From assembly GCA_030844895.1 (NCBI GenBank), contig CM061228.1, forward strand, positions 51,139,081-51,203,080: a stretch of 64,000 bases of DNA. The letters are read 5' to 3'. This stretch comes from Ambrosia x helenae. Lineage: Eukaryota > Streptophyta > Magnoliopsida > Asterales > Asteraceae. Position numbers and translations under genes: made by a program. The notes below the pieces were generated by a model. It was not told where the DNA came from, did not search any database, and saw only the letters and a program-made list of their open reading frames with translations. Of the stretch, positions 44,830 through 56,268 are shown piece after piece; positions within the stretch are counted from its first letter, which is position 1; every line of letters starts with the position of its first letter.

Positions 44830-45979
44830 CAAGTCTTGAATATCAAGATTCATCCGTTTCTTTCAATAGAATCTCGTCGAAACACATCCAAATCACCACA
44901 CCAAATGACACTTCCAGCAACATCTATAAAAATAAAAAAAAACACAATTTTATCAAACATCTATTAAGTTTAAAGCAACAATATTCAACCGAACTGTATA
45001 TCAAAGTTTGTTCTAAAATGAAAACTAAAATACAAACCAACTCTCACAGATTCTTAGCTTCCCCATTAAGAATATCTTTAAAAGGAATGAACTTGAAACC
45101 ATACTCAACACCTTTCCAACCCTTAACATGTTTCACAATTGTACAACGATAAAAATTGATTTTGTATTTATGTGCTATTACTTTGTAGAGGTCTTTGTTT
45201 TCACCAACACCGAACTTGGATATCACGACCACAACATCTTCTTCAAGTTGACTGTCAAAAACATGCATGAAAGGTGCCTTGATAGAAGCTTGAATCTTAT
45301 CACCCTGAAAATCGATCAACAGAGAGCACCAAGTATTCAGTAAAGAACACGTCTTCAAGAATAAAAAAGAAAACCAAGTTATAAACGTTACCTTCTCATC
45401 AATGAACATCACCTCCATCTTATAATTTGTGTTCCACTCTCTTATGATTCGAGCCTTCATGCTCCACATATCTTTAGCTGGATTAAGCTCATGAATAAAA
45501 CTAAGATTGTCTTCAGAATTGTCCATTGACAATGACATGGTTTTAAGGATATCTTATAAGAGGGAAAGTTGAAAATATTTGTTTAGAAAATTCAAATCTG
45601 ATATTACGAATGGATGAATTTGTTATGTGCTTATATATAAGGAATAATGAGCCACGTTTCCCTATGTTAATTTAAAATTTCCTCCTTAAAATTCAAACTT
45701 GGGGGGCTTAAGAACTCCAACAGATGTGCATAACATCTGCTACTTAACGCGTCAGCTACATTTAGTCTGAACATCTGTCGTTAATAACAAACAGTCTCTG
45801 TTGAGGACAACAGTACTACAATGAAGTGGCCCACATTATTTGTTGAATATTTTAAGCTGAAGTATGACATCACTTTTTGCATAAGCAAGGCATTGTTGGC
45901 CTGTCTCTAAGGCTGCCACGTCAGCTTTTCTAAGGTTTTCTTATGTCATTCACGGCTATCCTATTATAGTAAGTATAGA

Positions 45980-46161
45980 TAGATAGATATAGATTAACGT
46001 GAGAACTGAAGGAGGGTAGTTTTTAAATATTTTATATATTGCTGAACATGTATTTTGGTATTGAAATCTAAAAAAAATAGTGTAGAATAATTACTGTTGT
46101 AGAATAATTACGTAATTACTCTGGTGTAAACTATTGTAATTACTCTAATGACATAATAACG
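45980..46161. other. AT-rich spacer, nothing recognised
   Basis: Contains TAGATAGATAGATA and two copies of GTAGAATAATTAC. No gene was seen. Confidence 0.5.
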
Positions 46162-47530
46162 CTAAAAACATTTTAAATTGTTTTTAGCCCCACGCATGAT
46201 TTCTTCCAGATGATTGGTGTCTCTTGTATTATGTTGTCTCAGATGGTTTGGGGTCTGACTGGGATGCTCCTTGAAGCCTGTTCCAGACAGACCCTTTCTA
46301 TCTTGCCTGTTGTGTTTATTTCTTACGGATTGGGCTTGGGCTCTGTGTATTGCGGCCCTTGCACCCTGTTCCAAACAGACAACTCTTTTCAGTGCGTGCA
46401 TAGGTCTTGGCACCACGCATGATTTCTTCCCAAGTGTTTGGCATTCCTGTGCAGCCTGTGAGAGTGCAGATTAGTGGATCACAGCGCACGCCCTGCTTGA
46501 AAGCTGCTCTCATAAGTTCAAACCCGATAGGTCCTATCTGAAGTGCTTCCCGGTTGAATCTAGTGATGTAATCTTCAAGTGATTCATTGTCATGCCTGCG
46601 CACTTACAAGATGTCTGTGGTGTCACGTTCCACCCTGCGCTGCTGACTGAAATGGTTTGAGAACTTTTCAGTAAGCTCTTTGAGACTGTCGATCTTTCCA
46701 TTGGGCAGACTATCGAACCACACTTGCACAGCCCCTGTAAGCGTCTGCGCGAACATGTGGCACCAAGCGGGTAAGGTCCACCCTGCGCATTTCCCTGCCA
46801 CCTCGAAACTTAACAAATGATCGTCAGGGTCCCCTGTGCCATCGTACTTTCCGAGGTTACTAGGGATCCTGGTCTTTGGTGGAAGTCGTGTGAGCGCAAT
46901 GCGCGGAGTAAACTTGGATTTTTCACTAAAAGATGGAGGATAGTATGTCTTGGTAAGGTCATCTTCGCCGGACAGACAGTGTCCCCGCACAACAGTGTTG
47001 GCGATGGACTGGCTGTTGTCACGGCATAAATGGCTTTGAGCTTCATCAGAATCTTCTCTCCAAGTAGGGTCCCTTTGTTTACTTCCACTAATGTGTCCCA
47101 CAGTCTTGGAGGGTCCCTCGGAGACTGTGATAGCTCTCCCCTCCTCATATGACAACTGTCGGGACATTTCCCTAAGCTGTTGGTCCCACAACTTTGGCAT
47201 ATACCTCCGCTTTAGAGCCTCCTTTTCCTGGGTGTACCACATCTCCGGACTAACCATCGACGCAACATTTCCAGTAGGAGTGCTCGGGTTGACGTTGTCA
47301 GTTGCGAAGTTAAATGAAGGAGTCTGGCGGGTGCTTGAAGATGGTGTTGTGTGTTGGACATTCTCGTTTATGTTTTCTTGCCCTCCTTGGGTGTGGTCAG
47401 GCTGGCTAGTGCCGACATGAGCAGCACCGGTGCCTGAGGCGCTCCCAGGGAAGGATGGTGGTGGTGGTAGAGAACTCATAGTTGGGTTTTCAGAAAGAAT
47501 GAAGTTTTTAAAGTTTGCTATTTTAAACAC
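46162..47530 (-). pseudogene. Tat/Athila-type Ty3/gypsy gag, nonsense and rearranged
   Basis: The frame starts in a proline-rich N-terminus (MSSLPPPPSFPGSASG) and contains the Tat-type capsid motif KYDGTGDPDDHLLSFE, then AWCHMFAQTLTGAVQVWFDSLP and LTEKFSNHFSQQRRVERDTTDIL. A TAA at 46604-46606 interrupts. The same frame goes on (RRHDNESLEDYITRFNREAL, GFELMRAAFKQG, NTWEEIMRGAKTYARTEK). Beyond about 46400 the frame changes and the EEIMRGAK segment is repeated, so the 3' part is rearranged. No pol follows. Confidence 0.85.
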
Positions 47531-47550
47531 TCAAATACGGATGACACCAA

Positions 47551-48100
47551 TGAATAAACACTGAATTAACAAGTATAGAGACGAGCACAGTGAAGAGATA
47601 ATTTTATTAATAATAGGCGGACGATTACAAGTACTCGAATATAAATGTTATAGTATTTCGACTATAATCAAACTTTCTCAACTATCACAGAATTCTCTAA
47701 GTGTGTATTTGTGTGTGTAACATAATGATATTTATAGGCCTATGGACCATCCTGTGATTGGCTCATTTGAGAATTACAGTTGTCCTGCGTGGGTCCCACA
47801 CATTTGTCAACCATTGGAGCTTGGGCACTGTCTTCCTGTGATAGGTCCACGTGTCTTGCAATCGTCCTTTTTGTCCTTTCTCTGTATCTCGTACATGCAG
47901 GTGATCATGGAGCAGAGAATAATGGCCTATGATTGGCTACATGTCCCTTTCATTGTCGGATCACAGTTGACACGTACTAGGAATCGTGCGCGAGCTTTTC
48001 TAGAAGCTTTAGTAAGCGTTTCTGCTGATGTGTATGAAGATGTGAGGTCGTGCACACGCACGAGTAAATATCTCTTCAATGGCTTTAATTAGTTTATTTC
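47551..48100 (-). repeat. possible 5' LTR region of the Tat-type element
   Basis: On the minus strand a TCA end at 47551 is followed within two bases by TGGTGTCATCCG, a possible primer site. The region has TATA-like and CT-rich sequence. The outer border and TSD were not found, so the extent is a guess. Confidence 0.3.
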
Positions 48101-48607
48101 TTTTGAATTTCATTTATTTTGATTTATTTGTTTTTGAATTATTGTTTATCTTTTCCTTATGTTTGGCTTTATCTCAAGTTTGTTAGGAAATAAGTTTGGG
48201 TCTTCACGTATGTTTGACAGTTTGAGTTGGTTAATTATTATACTATTGTTCACCACCATGAAACTACCCAAAATGTTACTAATAACTGCTTTTAAAATTG
48301 ATCAAAACCATTGATTAGAGGTGGTTAATTATGAGATTAAATCTCAGCCCTATTAATTAGGCAGTTATCTCAAGAATTTAGCAGTTTATTTTTTTCAAGT
48401 GCAGTTAACCAGTTACCACTCAAATCCTACAATACTGGACGTGGTATAGGCGGTTCTTCGTCATCTCCCCTTTTATTCTCTTTCTAAAAAAAACCACAAC
48501 TCTACAGTAACTTAGCAAGCTCACCTTCTTTTGTTCTCTCAGAAAGTCATGAAACCCAAGCAACGCCGGAATAGAGCGACTTGGTTATCGGAAAAAAACT
48601 TTCCAGT
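48101..48607. other. unassigned sequence left of element C
   Basis: An ATG-led stretch at 48549 (MKPKQRRNRATWLSEKNFP) runs into the element C border and soon hits a stop on the other side. No known gene is recognised. Confidence 0.4.
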
Positions 48608-51327
48608 TGTGACACCCGGCAAACTCCGGTTAATAACTTTCGTTAAACTAGTAAGTCTACCTTAGCGAGTCATACATATTACGTACTTAACTGGGTCAGT
48701 CGAGTCGTTACGATGATTCTGGGAATCATCGGGAGTCGTTACGATGATCCGCGGGATCATCAGGAGTCGGTCCATAACCATGTGTACAAGGATTGGTGAT
48801 TCGTGGAATCGCCGGGTTTAACGCACACACGCAAGTCTCGAGTCCCGGGAATTGGTGAACGGATGTAAACGTGTTAGTTATCGTGCATTATGTGTTTGTA
48901 ATCATTATGTGACTTGTCGGTATGTGAATACGTGTTTATATATGTTAAAATAGTGTTTAACGCGCCAAAAACCCAACCCGAAACACTACAGGCGATTAGG
49001 AACCAGAGGAGCTCCTAATCGCCAATATTATAGGCGATTAGGAAGGAAAAGGGGCGAATGGAGCTCCTAATCGCCAGTATATAGGCGATTAGGACTCCTA
49101 ATCACCTATTCAGCACCCCTACTCGCCTGATCTGCTATGCACGAGTCAAAACACTTATAAATACAACCCTTGACTCCCCAAACACCATTTGTGCAACCCT
49201 AACAGATCCTAAGCCTCCCACACACCTCAAAACACTTTTGGAACTTGTTTTGCTTCAAAACTCATCATTTCCAAGCTAACACACCTTTCTTTGATAAAAT
49301 CCAAGGTGTGTTCTTCATCCCAAACCTTTGTAATGTTATTGTTTGGTTCCCCAAAAGTCCAGACCTTGTTTTGCTAAGTATGTGTCTTTAAAAACCTTTG
49401 AAATGAGTTCTAAAACAAGTCTACACCATAATACTTGCTATATGTGAAGTATTGATGCATATGATGATTTTTGGTGATTATAACATTAATGTTTCTATGA
49501 AATTGATGTACTTCTGATGTGTAGGAGTTATTAGGATGATTATCTAAGGATTTGAGCTATTGTTATGGTGTTTTGTCGAAAGTATGCATTTTGACCCATT
49601 TGGGTGATTCTTGAAGAATTAGGATGTTATGATATGATTCAAGGATTGTTTGTTGTTAGGATTCACATTAGAAGGGTGTTATAGCATAGGGATAGTGATT
49701 TGCAAGGTTGTAGGTTGTGTAATCTGATTATTGCCATTTAAGGAATGATTTCATAGTTAATGAAACCTAGTACTTTTCCATTTTAGGAAATAATCGCACC
49801 GAGGCCGTTAGAGCAGAGATAAATTGGGGGTTTTTGCTTGGAATGGGTTGGTAAATGGTTTAGGTTTGATATTAGGTGTTTTTACATGTTTCGGATCTGA
49901 TTTAAAGGGTTAAACGCGGGAAAACGCGCCACGCACCTGCAACAGGCGATTGGGGATCCTAATCGCCTGATGCAGGGGCGATTAGGACCCTAATCGTGTG
50001 ATACTTCAGGCGATTACAGGCCTACTCGCCTGTTGACCACTCCCAATCACCAGTTGACTTTTCCTAATTGCATGTTAGTTTCCTAATTGCGTGTACTGCT
50101 GTTGTAAGCGTATTTTGACATCCCGGAACATAACTTGACACCTAGGAACATGATAGGAACCCCGGGATACGTCCAATGACTTGGTAACTCGTGTTCGGAC
50201 TTGTTTATGTGTTAATTGAGCGTTATGCTAGACTAGGTGAACTCTTACGCGTATTAAGTGTTTAATTGCATATGTTGCATGATGTCTTGTATTCGGCTAA
50301 CACGTGATGTCGAGTCACCAATGGGATGTCGAGTCTTATCTGGTACGGTCAGTTTAACAGTCAAAGGTGTTTTCAGACGTTTATAGTTATGGTCTGGACA
50401 TTCGGGGACTAGTTAACCTACGGGTTTTTAGTCCGGATACTTATACACATCTTATGATAGGTCACCGCTATTTGGGGCTATCATAGCATACTGATTTAAC
50501 TATTTTCAAGTAACGCAATCTAAGGTGAGTTCACGGCCCCACACTTTACTAGTTTTGTTTTTTTGGGGTGAGAAACATGTTTATACATTTTGATCACACA
50601 TTTACATGATACATTATAAACACACGTTTTCATGTTATACTATGGCTCACACTTTATTACTATACGGTTCATCTAAGTCCCTTAGAAACCACTAATACGG
50701 GGATGTAACGGGGAAATGTGGATAGCGCTATTGGGCCTGACAAACCCCACTCGACGGCTGGAGGCCGGGCGGGTGTATATTGTCTCAATCACACTAGGCT
50801 TACCGAAGATGAGGTAGTCTGTAAACAAGGGTATCACACAGTCAGCAATGGTTTCGCCCGTATGAGTAACACACTTGACGCCTAGCTAGCGTACGAACAA
50901 GCATAGTATGAACAGTAGCAATAACAGTAACAGTAACGGTAACACTTTTTAGAGGATTAATGAAACGCTTATTGAAAAAGAAAAACCTGTGAACTCACCA
51001 GCATTATATGTTGACATTTTTGGCATGTTTTCTCAGGTCGCTAAGGTAGCAGTTAATGGACTAGGCGCACGGAGTCTTGAACGACGTCTAGAAGTCTTGT
51101 TGCATATTAAACAATGTTTTGTAAACTGTAATATGTCTTTTGGTTGTAAACAAGAAATGCTTCTGTTGCTGGTTTATGGCTCAAAGCATAATGTTTTGGT
51201 TGTTGCATGGAATGTCTTACGTATTTTCTTACATTTAGTTGTCGTTTATTGTGACCGTTGACTTGGATCTTGGTGTGTCACGTGCTTCGCGGTAAAACCC
51301 CGCATGTGGAAATTTGAGGGTGTGACA
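48608..51327 (+). repeat. 5' LTR of element C
   Basis: Runs from TGTGACACCCGGC to GAGGGTGTGACA. It carries repeated GGCGATTAGGA/TCCTAATCGCC units in inverted pairs at 48988-49120 and 49940-50085. A 90-codon ORF at 50989-51261 also occurs in the other LTR and is probably chance. Confidence 0.93.
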
Positions 51328-51330
51328 GAT

Positions 51331-51348
51331 TGGTAGCAGAGCCAATGG
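51331..51348 (+). promoter_or_regulatory. primer binding site of element C
   Basis: TGGTAGCAGAGCCAATGG three bases after the LTR. It has one mismatch (G for T) to the tRNA-Met site seen in elements A and B. Confidence 0.85.
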
Positions 51349-51642
51349 TTATAGTGAACTAGGACTACATGTAGAGTCTAGTCTATAGCCGAGTCTCACA
51401 CACACTAGACGGTCACATACGTATGAGTCGTGTCTTTGGGTAAACATATTAACTTTGTCGGGGTGTCGGTATCCTTATCACACACTATTATATTATCTTC
51501 CTTGTCTTTGTTATTTCTATCTCTACTCTATCTTTCCTTTCGGGTTAAAGTCAGAGGGACTTGTTCATTGAACCTTGCACGGCGGTGGTGTACATTGGAG
51601 CAGCTTCAACTCATCCTCGAGATCTGTCCAGGATTTGGACAT

Positions 51643-54361
51643 TGTGACATCCGTCACCCTCGTCGTTCATCTAATTGACAAAAATAGCCCTTCAAATATT
51701 TCTATTATAGCCCTTATAAGTTTCGTCGTTTTCAAATTTAATTTTAGAGCGAACTAAAATAATTCATCGTTTATATTTATTATGGATCGGATATGAGTTT
51801 TAATCGAATGCCTATGTGGAAACGTGTTCGTAAAAGCTTCTATAATTAAATTCAAGTTTAAAAAGTTTTATAAAAGTTTTAAGTTAAATCTAGTTAACTT
51901 GGTTAAGTTTTATAAAAGAAAAACTAACTTAGTTATATAATAAACTAACTTGGTTATACTTGAGGGACCAAAGGTGTTAATATTTAAAAGTTTTAAAAAG
52001 GATTCAACCCTTTCCCACTGGTCGCGTTTTCCAGCAGCCTCCGGTGGCCGGAGTTTTTTTTCCGGCGAAGCTTAAACTCGCAATTACTGCTTCCTTTCCG
52101 TTTCTATTGTCACAAATCAATTATCTCCATCATAACCAACGTAACCATTCAGTTAATTTACGCTTTTAACCATTATTAATGAAGTTATGATTCCTCATAT
52201 TGTAACCGATCGGAGCCTTTAAGAATCGAGCAAAACGTATGCAATAATTATAAAAAGCTCCTAGATAATCACTTCTGCACATTCACACAAACTAACACAC
52301 AAAAAATCTTCGCAAATCGTCACTGAAAACCTCCCAAATCGTGATGTTTAGTTCGGAACTTGAAGCTTCATTCGCGGCCATAATACACATTGTGAGTCCT
52401 TGTTTTTTATGCCATTTTATTCTTCTTATGATAGACTTCAAAAGCCCTCCATCACAGATCGAATATAGTGTCTGAATCGGGTTATTGCAAAACCTAGGGT
52501 TAGGGTTCTTGAGATAGCCTATTTGGGGAAGAAGATGAACTTGTGATATGTTATAAATATATTTAAGTTCCAGAACATAACAAACTTAGGCTGAAGAGGA
52601 GTGGTTTGTGGGTGTTTCTTGGAACCAGGGAACTCGGGTTCGAAACCCATGCGCCCACTTTTTTTATTTGATTTTTTTCAGCTTTTATTTATTTAATTAA
52701 ATCACAATACAATTACTCATAATTCTTGCAAACTTAGAATATTCATAATAAATTCATTTTTTCTTCAAAAATTATGAAAATTTAGGAGTAGCATCTTGCC
52801 ACCATAAAGAAAATTACTACACTTTTATTTTCTGGAAAATGACATATTTTTATATTTTTATTGAATTTATTTGTTTTAATCGTATTTAATTGATTAAAAA
52901 TTCATTTTTACTGATTTTAATCTTAAATTTTTTGATAAATTATTTCTAATCATGATGAGCTTAAATAAAAATAGTTGGTTAAGAAAACATTAATTTTTAT
53001 TAGTTTTCCTATTTTTAATCATTTAAACATGATTTAATCTCATTAAATCAGTTTAAATATAAATAAGTTTATAAAAATTATGGGAAAATTATTTTTATTA
53101 CTTTACATCAGAAAGTATCAATTTTCTATGAAAATAGTATTTTTGGATTGTGTCTTGTATTATTAGTCTTATTATGTTTAATTAGACATAATAAAACATT
53201 TATTTATTTATACTATTTAAACATCTATTTTATAAATATTTTTCTTATAAATGGAAATACTCTTATGGTTGAAAGTCTTTATTATCATTTGTTGGATCAT
53301 TGTGTAACTCATAATCATTTATTTATACATTTATAATTATTGTATTTATTTACAATAATTAGTTACAGTAATTAACTACGTCATTTTATCTTAATTAGTC
53401 AAACATAATTTTTATTAATTTTTTAATTGGTAATAAATATATTACCTAAACCGTAGTTTTAAACTTTGGTATATTATTATACAACTTTTATATTAATCCA
53501 ATTTATCATAAAACTTTAATTCCCCAAATCGACTTAGCAAACCCTAATGCCTTAGACCCTAGTTACCTTAGACTCTTAGACTTTTCCCTTATTAGTATTC
53601 TATTACGTTATAGGTTGAATTCCTCGGAATTCCCATTACTTAGCTCACGACCGCTTAAGTGGATTTTGATCGTTTTCTCAAACTGTGAGTATATCTTTCC
53701 CTTTTTTCATATTTTACACTTTTGGGGTGACTCATGTACGCTTATTAATTCACTCACTTAATCATGTTTTATCATATATTCACAATCGCAATTCTTGTAT
53801 GTGTTTTACTTGTTGATTCGCTGATAGTGTGTACTTATGACCTTAATCATTAACCGCTGGGCGGCCTAGCATAGCAATAAATAGTACTTGATTATTGTTA
53901 TGTGTGAACGATTATTCATCGCCTACTATGAGCGAATACTATATATATGTGACTCTTGATTCATTAAACAAAGGTTTGATTTTGGGTAGCATTTGTACAT
54001 AGCTTGAACACTAAATTGTAGACAGTATAACACGTGAATTGCGAAACTCTTTTTCTACTATATGTATTCAAACAGGGTATGCTCACCAATACATTTTTTG
54101 TATTGACATATACTATTTTCGTACATGTTTCAGGTTATTTATGAGATGACTTTTAAGCTTTTGGAATTTTTACTTAGATTTTGGATTGTATTTCAGTTTT
54201 AGTTGTCACTTTAGAACTATTGTATCTTGTATTTTTTTTTTCTTTCAATGTAATAAACTACTTAATCAATATATCAAAATTTACACTTTTAGTCCATGAG
54301 CTATTGAACAATCGTCACTACGTGACACCTCGATGTTTCCGCCATCGGTTCGGGTGTTACA
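51643..54361 (+). repeat. solo LTR of the element A family, nested in element C
   Basis: Starts TGTGACATCCGTCACC and ends TTCGGGTGTTACA, the same termini as element A in the other orientation. Perfect TSD GACAT is at 51638-51642 and 54362-54366. It is 2719 bp with a long AT-rich middle. It also contains a box B-like GGTTCGAAACC (52637-52647) followed by a T-run. Confidence 0.9.
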
Positions 54362-54721
54362 GACATCTCCCTTCTATGCTCCAATGGACACATCTGCTTA
54401 CACACACTATCTTGCACATGTACTCGTTGAAATCTATCTCTGAGTGATTAGTCAGTTGGAAATTCCTTGAGTTGGTCGTTTCTTCTAAGTTGTGGGTATC
54501 GGGTGTCTTGAGGTTCAAGCTCGGGGCACGCCTAGAGGACCATGTAGAGCAATTTATCATTTCGGGTGCACACAAAATCATAAGTTGAAATGCATGGAAG
54601 ACCTGGTGGACCTCGTGTTGGGATCAATGGTCACGTTTGGACCCAATTCCTTGCCCCTTTTGATTTCTGTTGGTTCAGCGTTGGTGATGGACTGAGTGTT
54701 TTGTTCTTGTTCTGGCAGAAG

Positions 54722-55761
54722 ATGTCGGGAGCTCGTGGCGGTCGTAGGGTTGGCCGTGCCGCGGCCGCGGTCATGGCGGTCGTGGCAACATTAACATGAC
54801 CCAAGAGGAGTTGAACAACCTACTGCAACAGCATGTGAATGTGGTTTTGCTGCATTCCAAGCTGCCCACAATGCTATGGGTGGTAAGTCGATTGCTACCT
54901 ACTCTACCTTGTTTCGGGGTACTGTATTTCCTCCCTTGTTGTTTATCTGTGTGTTCTGTCCCAGGTGGCGTTGTTAATCCCCCTCCACCTCAATGCTCCT
55001 ATAAAAAGTTCATGGATTGCAAGCCCCACAACTTTAATGGGACTGAAGGGGCAGTGGGACTGCTCCGGTGGTTGGAAAAAGTAGAATCTATGTTCTCTAT
55101 GTGCAGTTGCCCGGCGGGCGACCGCGTGAAGTATGCTTCGGCAACCCTTGAGTGTCAAGCTTTGACTTGGTGGAACTCCACCACCCAGACCTTGGCTATT
55201 GGGGAAGCCCATGCTATGCCCTGGACAGAATTTGTCCAACTCCTGAAAAGTGAGTACTGTCCGAGGGACGAGGTTCAGAAGCTCGAGCACGAGGTCTGGA
55301 ATCACAAAATGGTGGGGTCCGAGATTGAGATGTATACGGCTAGGCATAACGAGCTAGCGGTGCTGTGCCCGGATTTGCACACGCCAGAGTACAGGAGGAT
55401 TGAACATTATGTTTCTGGGTTGGTACCGGAGGTTAGGGGGTTAGTGGCTGCGGGCAATCTTGCTGTGTATTCTGAGGTTGTTCGGTCGGCTCACTGGTTG
55501 ACAAATATGAAGGTTGTTGAGGGTGTTTTACCTCCTAGGGTTACTGTTGTGAAAGCACCAGTGGATAACAAGAGAAAGTGGGATAGTTCTGGTAGGAGCT
55601 CGGGTTCGGGTCAACCGCAGCAACAGGTGAAGAGGGTTGAAGCTTTGGGATCGTCGTCCGATCAGAAGCAAGGTGGGTATACCGGGAAGAAGCCTAAGTC
55701 CTTGGTTATCGTGTGTCGTGTTGCACCTTGTTCGGGTCTCGGGTGTGTAAATTCTATATGA
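54722..55761 (+). pseudogene. gag of element C
   Basis: The start MSGARGGRRVGRA at 54722 resembles the element B gag start. The frame changes before MTQEELNNLLQQHVN (54796). The capsid domain is well preserved (FNGTEGAVGLLRWLEKVESMF, ALTWWNSTTQ, EFVQLLKSEYCPRDEVQKLEHE, YVSGLVPEVRGLVAAG). It continues to a basic tail (APVDNKRKWDSSGR). Before the zinc knuckles it is joined to unrelated frame, and pol is deleted. A putative intron (54883-54964) is listed separately. Confidence 0.85.
54883..54964 (+). other. possible 82-nt intron in element C gag
   Basis: GTAAGT at 54883 and CCCAG ending at 54964, with a pyrimidine-rich stretch before it. Joining the sides gives the frame AFQAAHNAMGGGVVNPPPPQ. 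Without removal, a different frame is read on the left side. Element B gag has no such insert. Confidence 0.5.
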
Positions 55762-56128
55762 GGAGATAATCTGGAGGCACTTCTTGGACGGTACCTGGTA
55801 CTTTGTTTATACCGATCTCAAGGGTCTTCAGCATATCTCCAGTCGGGTCGGGTTGGTTATGTGACAGTTTACAACAGCCGTCTCAAATTCGTCTTGAGGA
55901 ATTAGTTTCTCGGGTCGGGGTACTTGTTCTTAACATCTCTAGTCGTGATCCTTGTATCTTTCTTCACTTTCGAGGAGCGTTGCTTTGGGCACTGGGTGCT
56001 CGGTTGCGTGCTTGGTGGGTCATCTCTTGTATTGTCTGGATTCACTACGGTTCACGTGGTGGACCGAGGCTCTAATGGGTCAAGGTTCTCGTGTACTTGG
56101 GTTGACACTCGTTACTGTCGAAGCTGAG
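55762..56128 (+). pseudogene. pol remnants of element C
   Basis: A short stretch around 55780-55880 resembles the RNase H region (column-like match to YTDHKSLQHI, then RR-type residues). Later pieces are unrecognisable. A large deletion removed protease, RT and most of integrase. Confidence 0.5.
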
Positions 56129-56268
56129 TGAATCTCGGGACGAGATTCCTTTCAACGGGGGGATGATGTGACAACCGGAAAATCTCCAAAAAATTTTCCT
56201 TTCTTTTCATCGCTCCTTTTTGGTTTCGGGCAATTTTCGGGACGAAAATTCTTTCAACGGGGGGATGA
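56129..56268 (+). other. duplicated polypurine-tract region of element C
   Basis: The block TTTCAACGGGGGGATGATG occurs twice, ending at about 56167 and 56270. Each copy is followed by TGTGACA. Only the second begins the real LTR. The same arrangement exists in element B (25378-25510). Confidence 0.75.

Larger units (their letters stand above)
40687..45538 (-). pseudogene. replication protein A 70 kDa-like (OB-fold) pseudogene
   Basis: Exons on the minus strand include 45538-45392 (FIHELNPAKDMWSMKARIIREW) and 45304-45048 (DKIQASIKAPF, then YRCTIVKHVKGWKG). The third starts near 44928 (VIWCGDLDVF, then NLDIQDL) and is cut by a solo LTR. Then come about 41685-41606, 41521-41386, about 41290-41060 with a zinc-ribbon pattern (ACRKCYKKV ... 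VCRKCQCEC), and 40976-40687 (FKLHIRVQDETGSVSFMMFDKD). The order matches DNA-binding domains A, B and C of plant RPA1-like proteins, which bind single-stranded DNA. Small frame breaks are visible near 44855, 41105, 40765 and 40710, and one exon lacks a clear acceptor. It may have been captured by, or native to, the surrounding Helitron-like element. Confidence 0.78.
39791..45979 (-). mobile_element. candidate non-autonomous Helitron carrying an RPA70-like pseudogene
   Basis: On the minus strand a Helitron-like 5' end reads TCTATACTTACTATAATAGG (from 45979), preceded by A. It is followed by GCCACGTCAGC, common in plant Helitron starts. The 3' end reads CGGGATATAATCTAG with the next base T (39794-39790). 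This gives the A|TC...CTAG|T rule without a TSD. The hairpin before CTAG is weak (5 bp). The end resembles the clearer Helitron terminus at 60842-60870. No Rep/helicase was seen. A solo LTR sits inside (42182-44829). The 5' border lies in a TATC repeat, so it may slip by 4 bp. Confidence 0.5.

Noticed and set aside
48549..48607. Coding exon interrupted by element C
   Set aside because: Joining to 58922 gives a stop within two codons, and no splice donor fits.
50989..51261. 90-codon ORF kept in both element C LTRs (also 58578-58850)
   Set aside because: Changes between the copies are not biased to silent sites by eye, and no domain is visible. A retained LTR segment is the simpler view.
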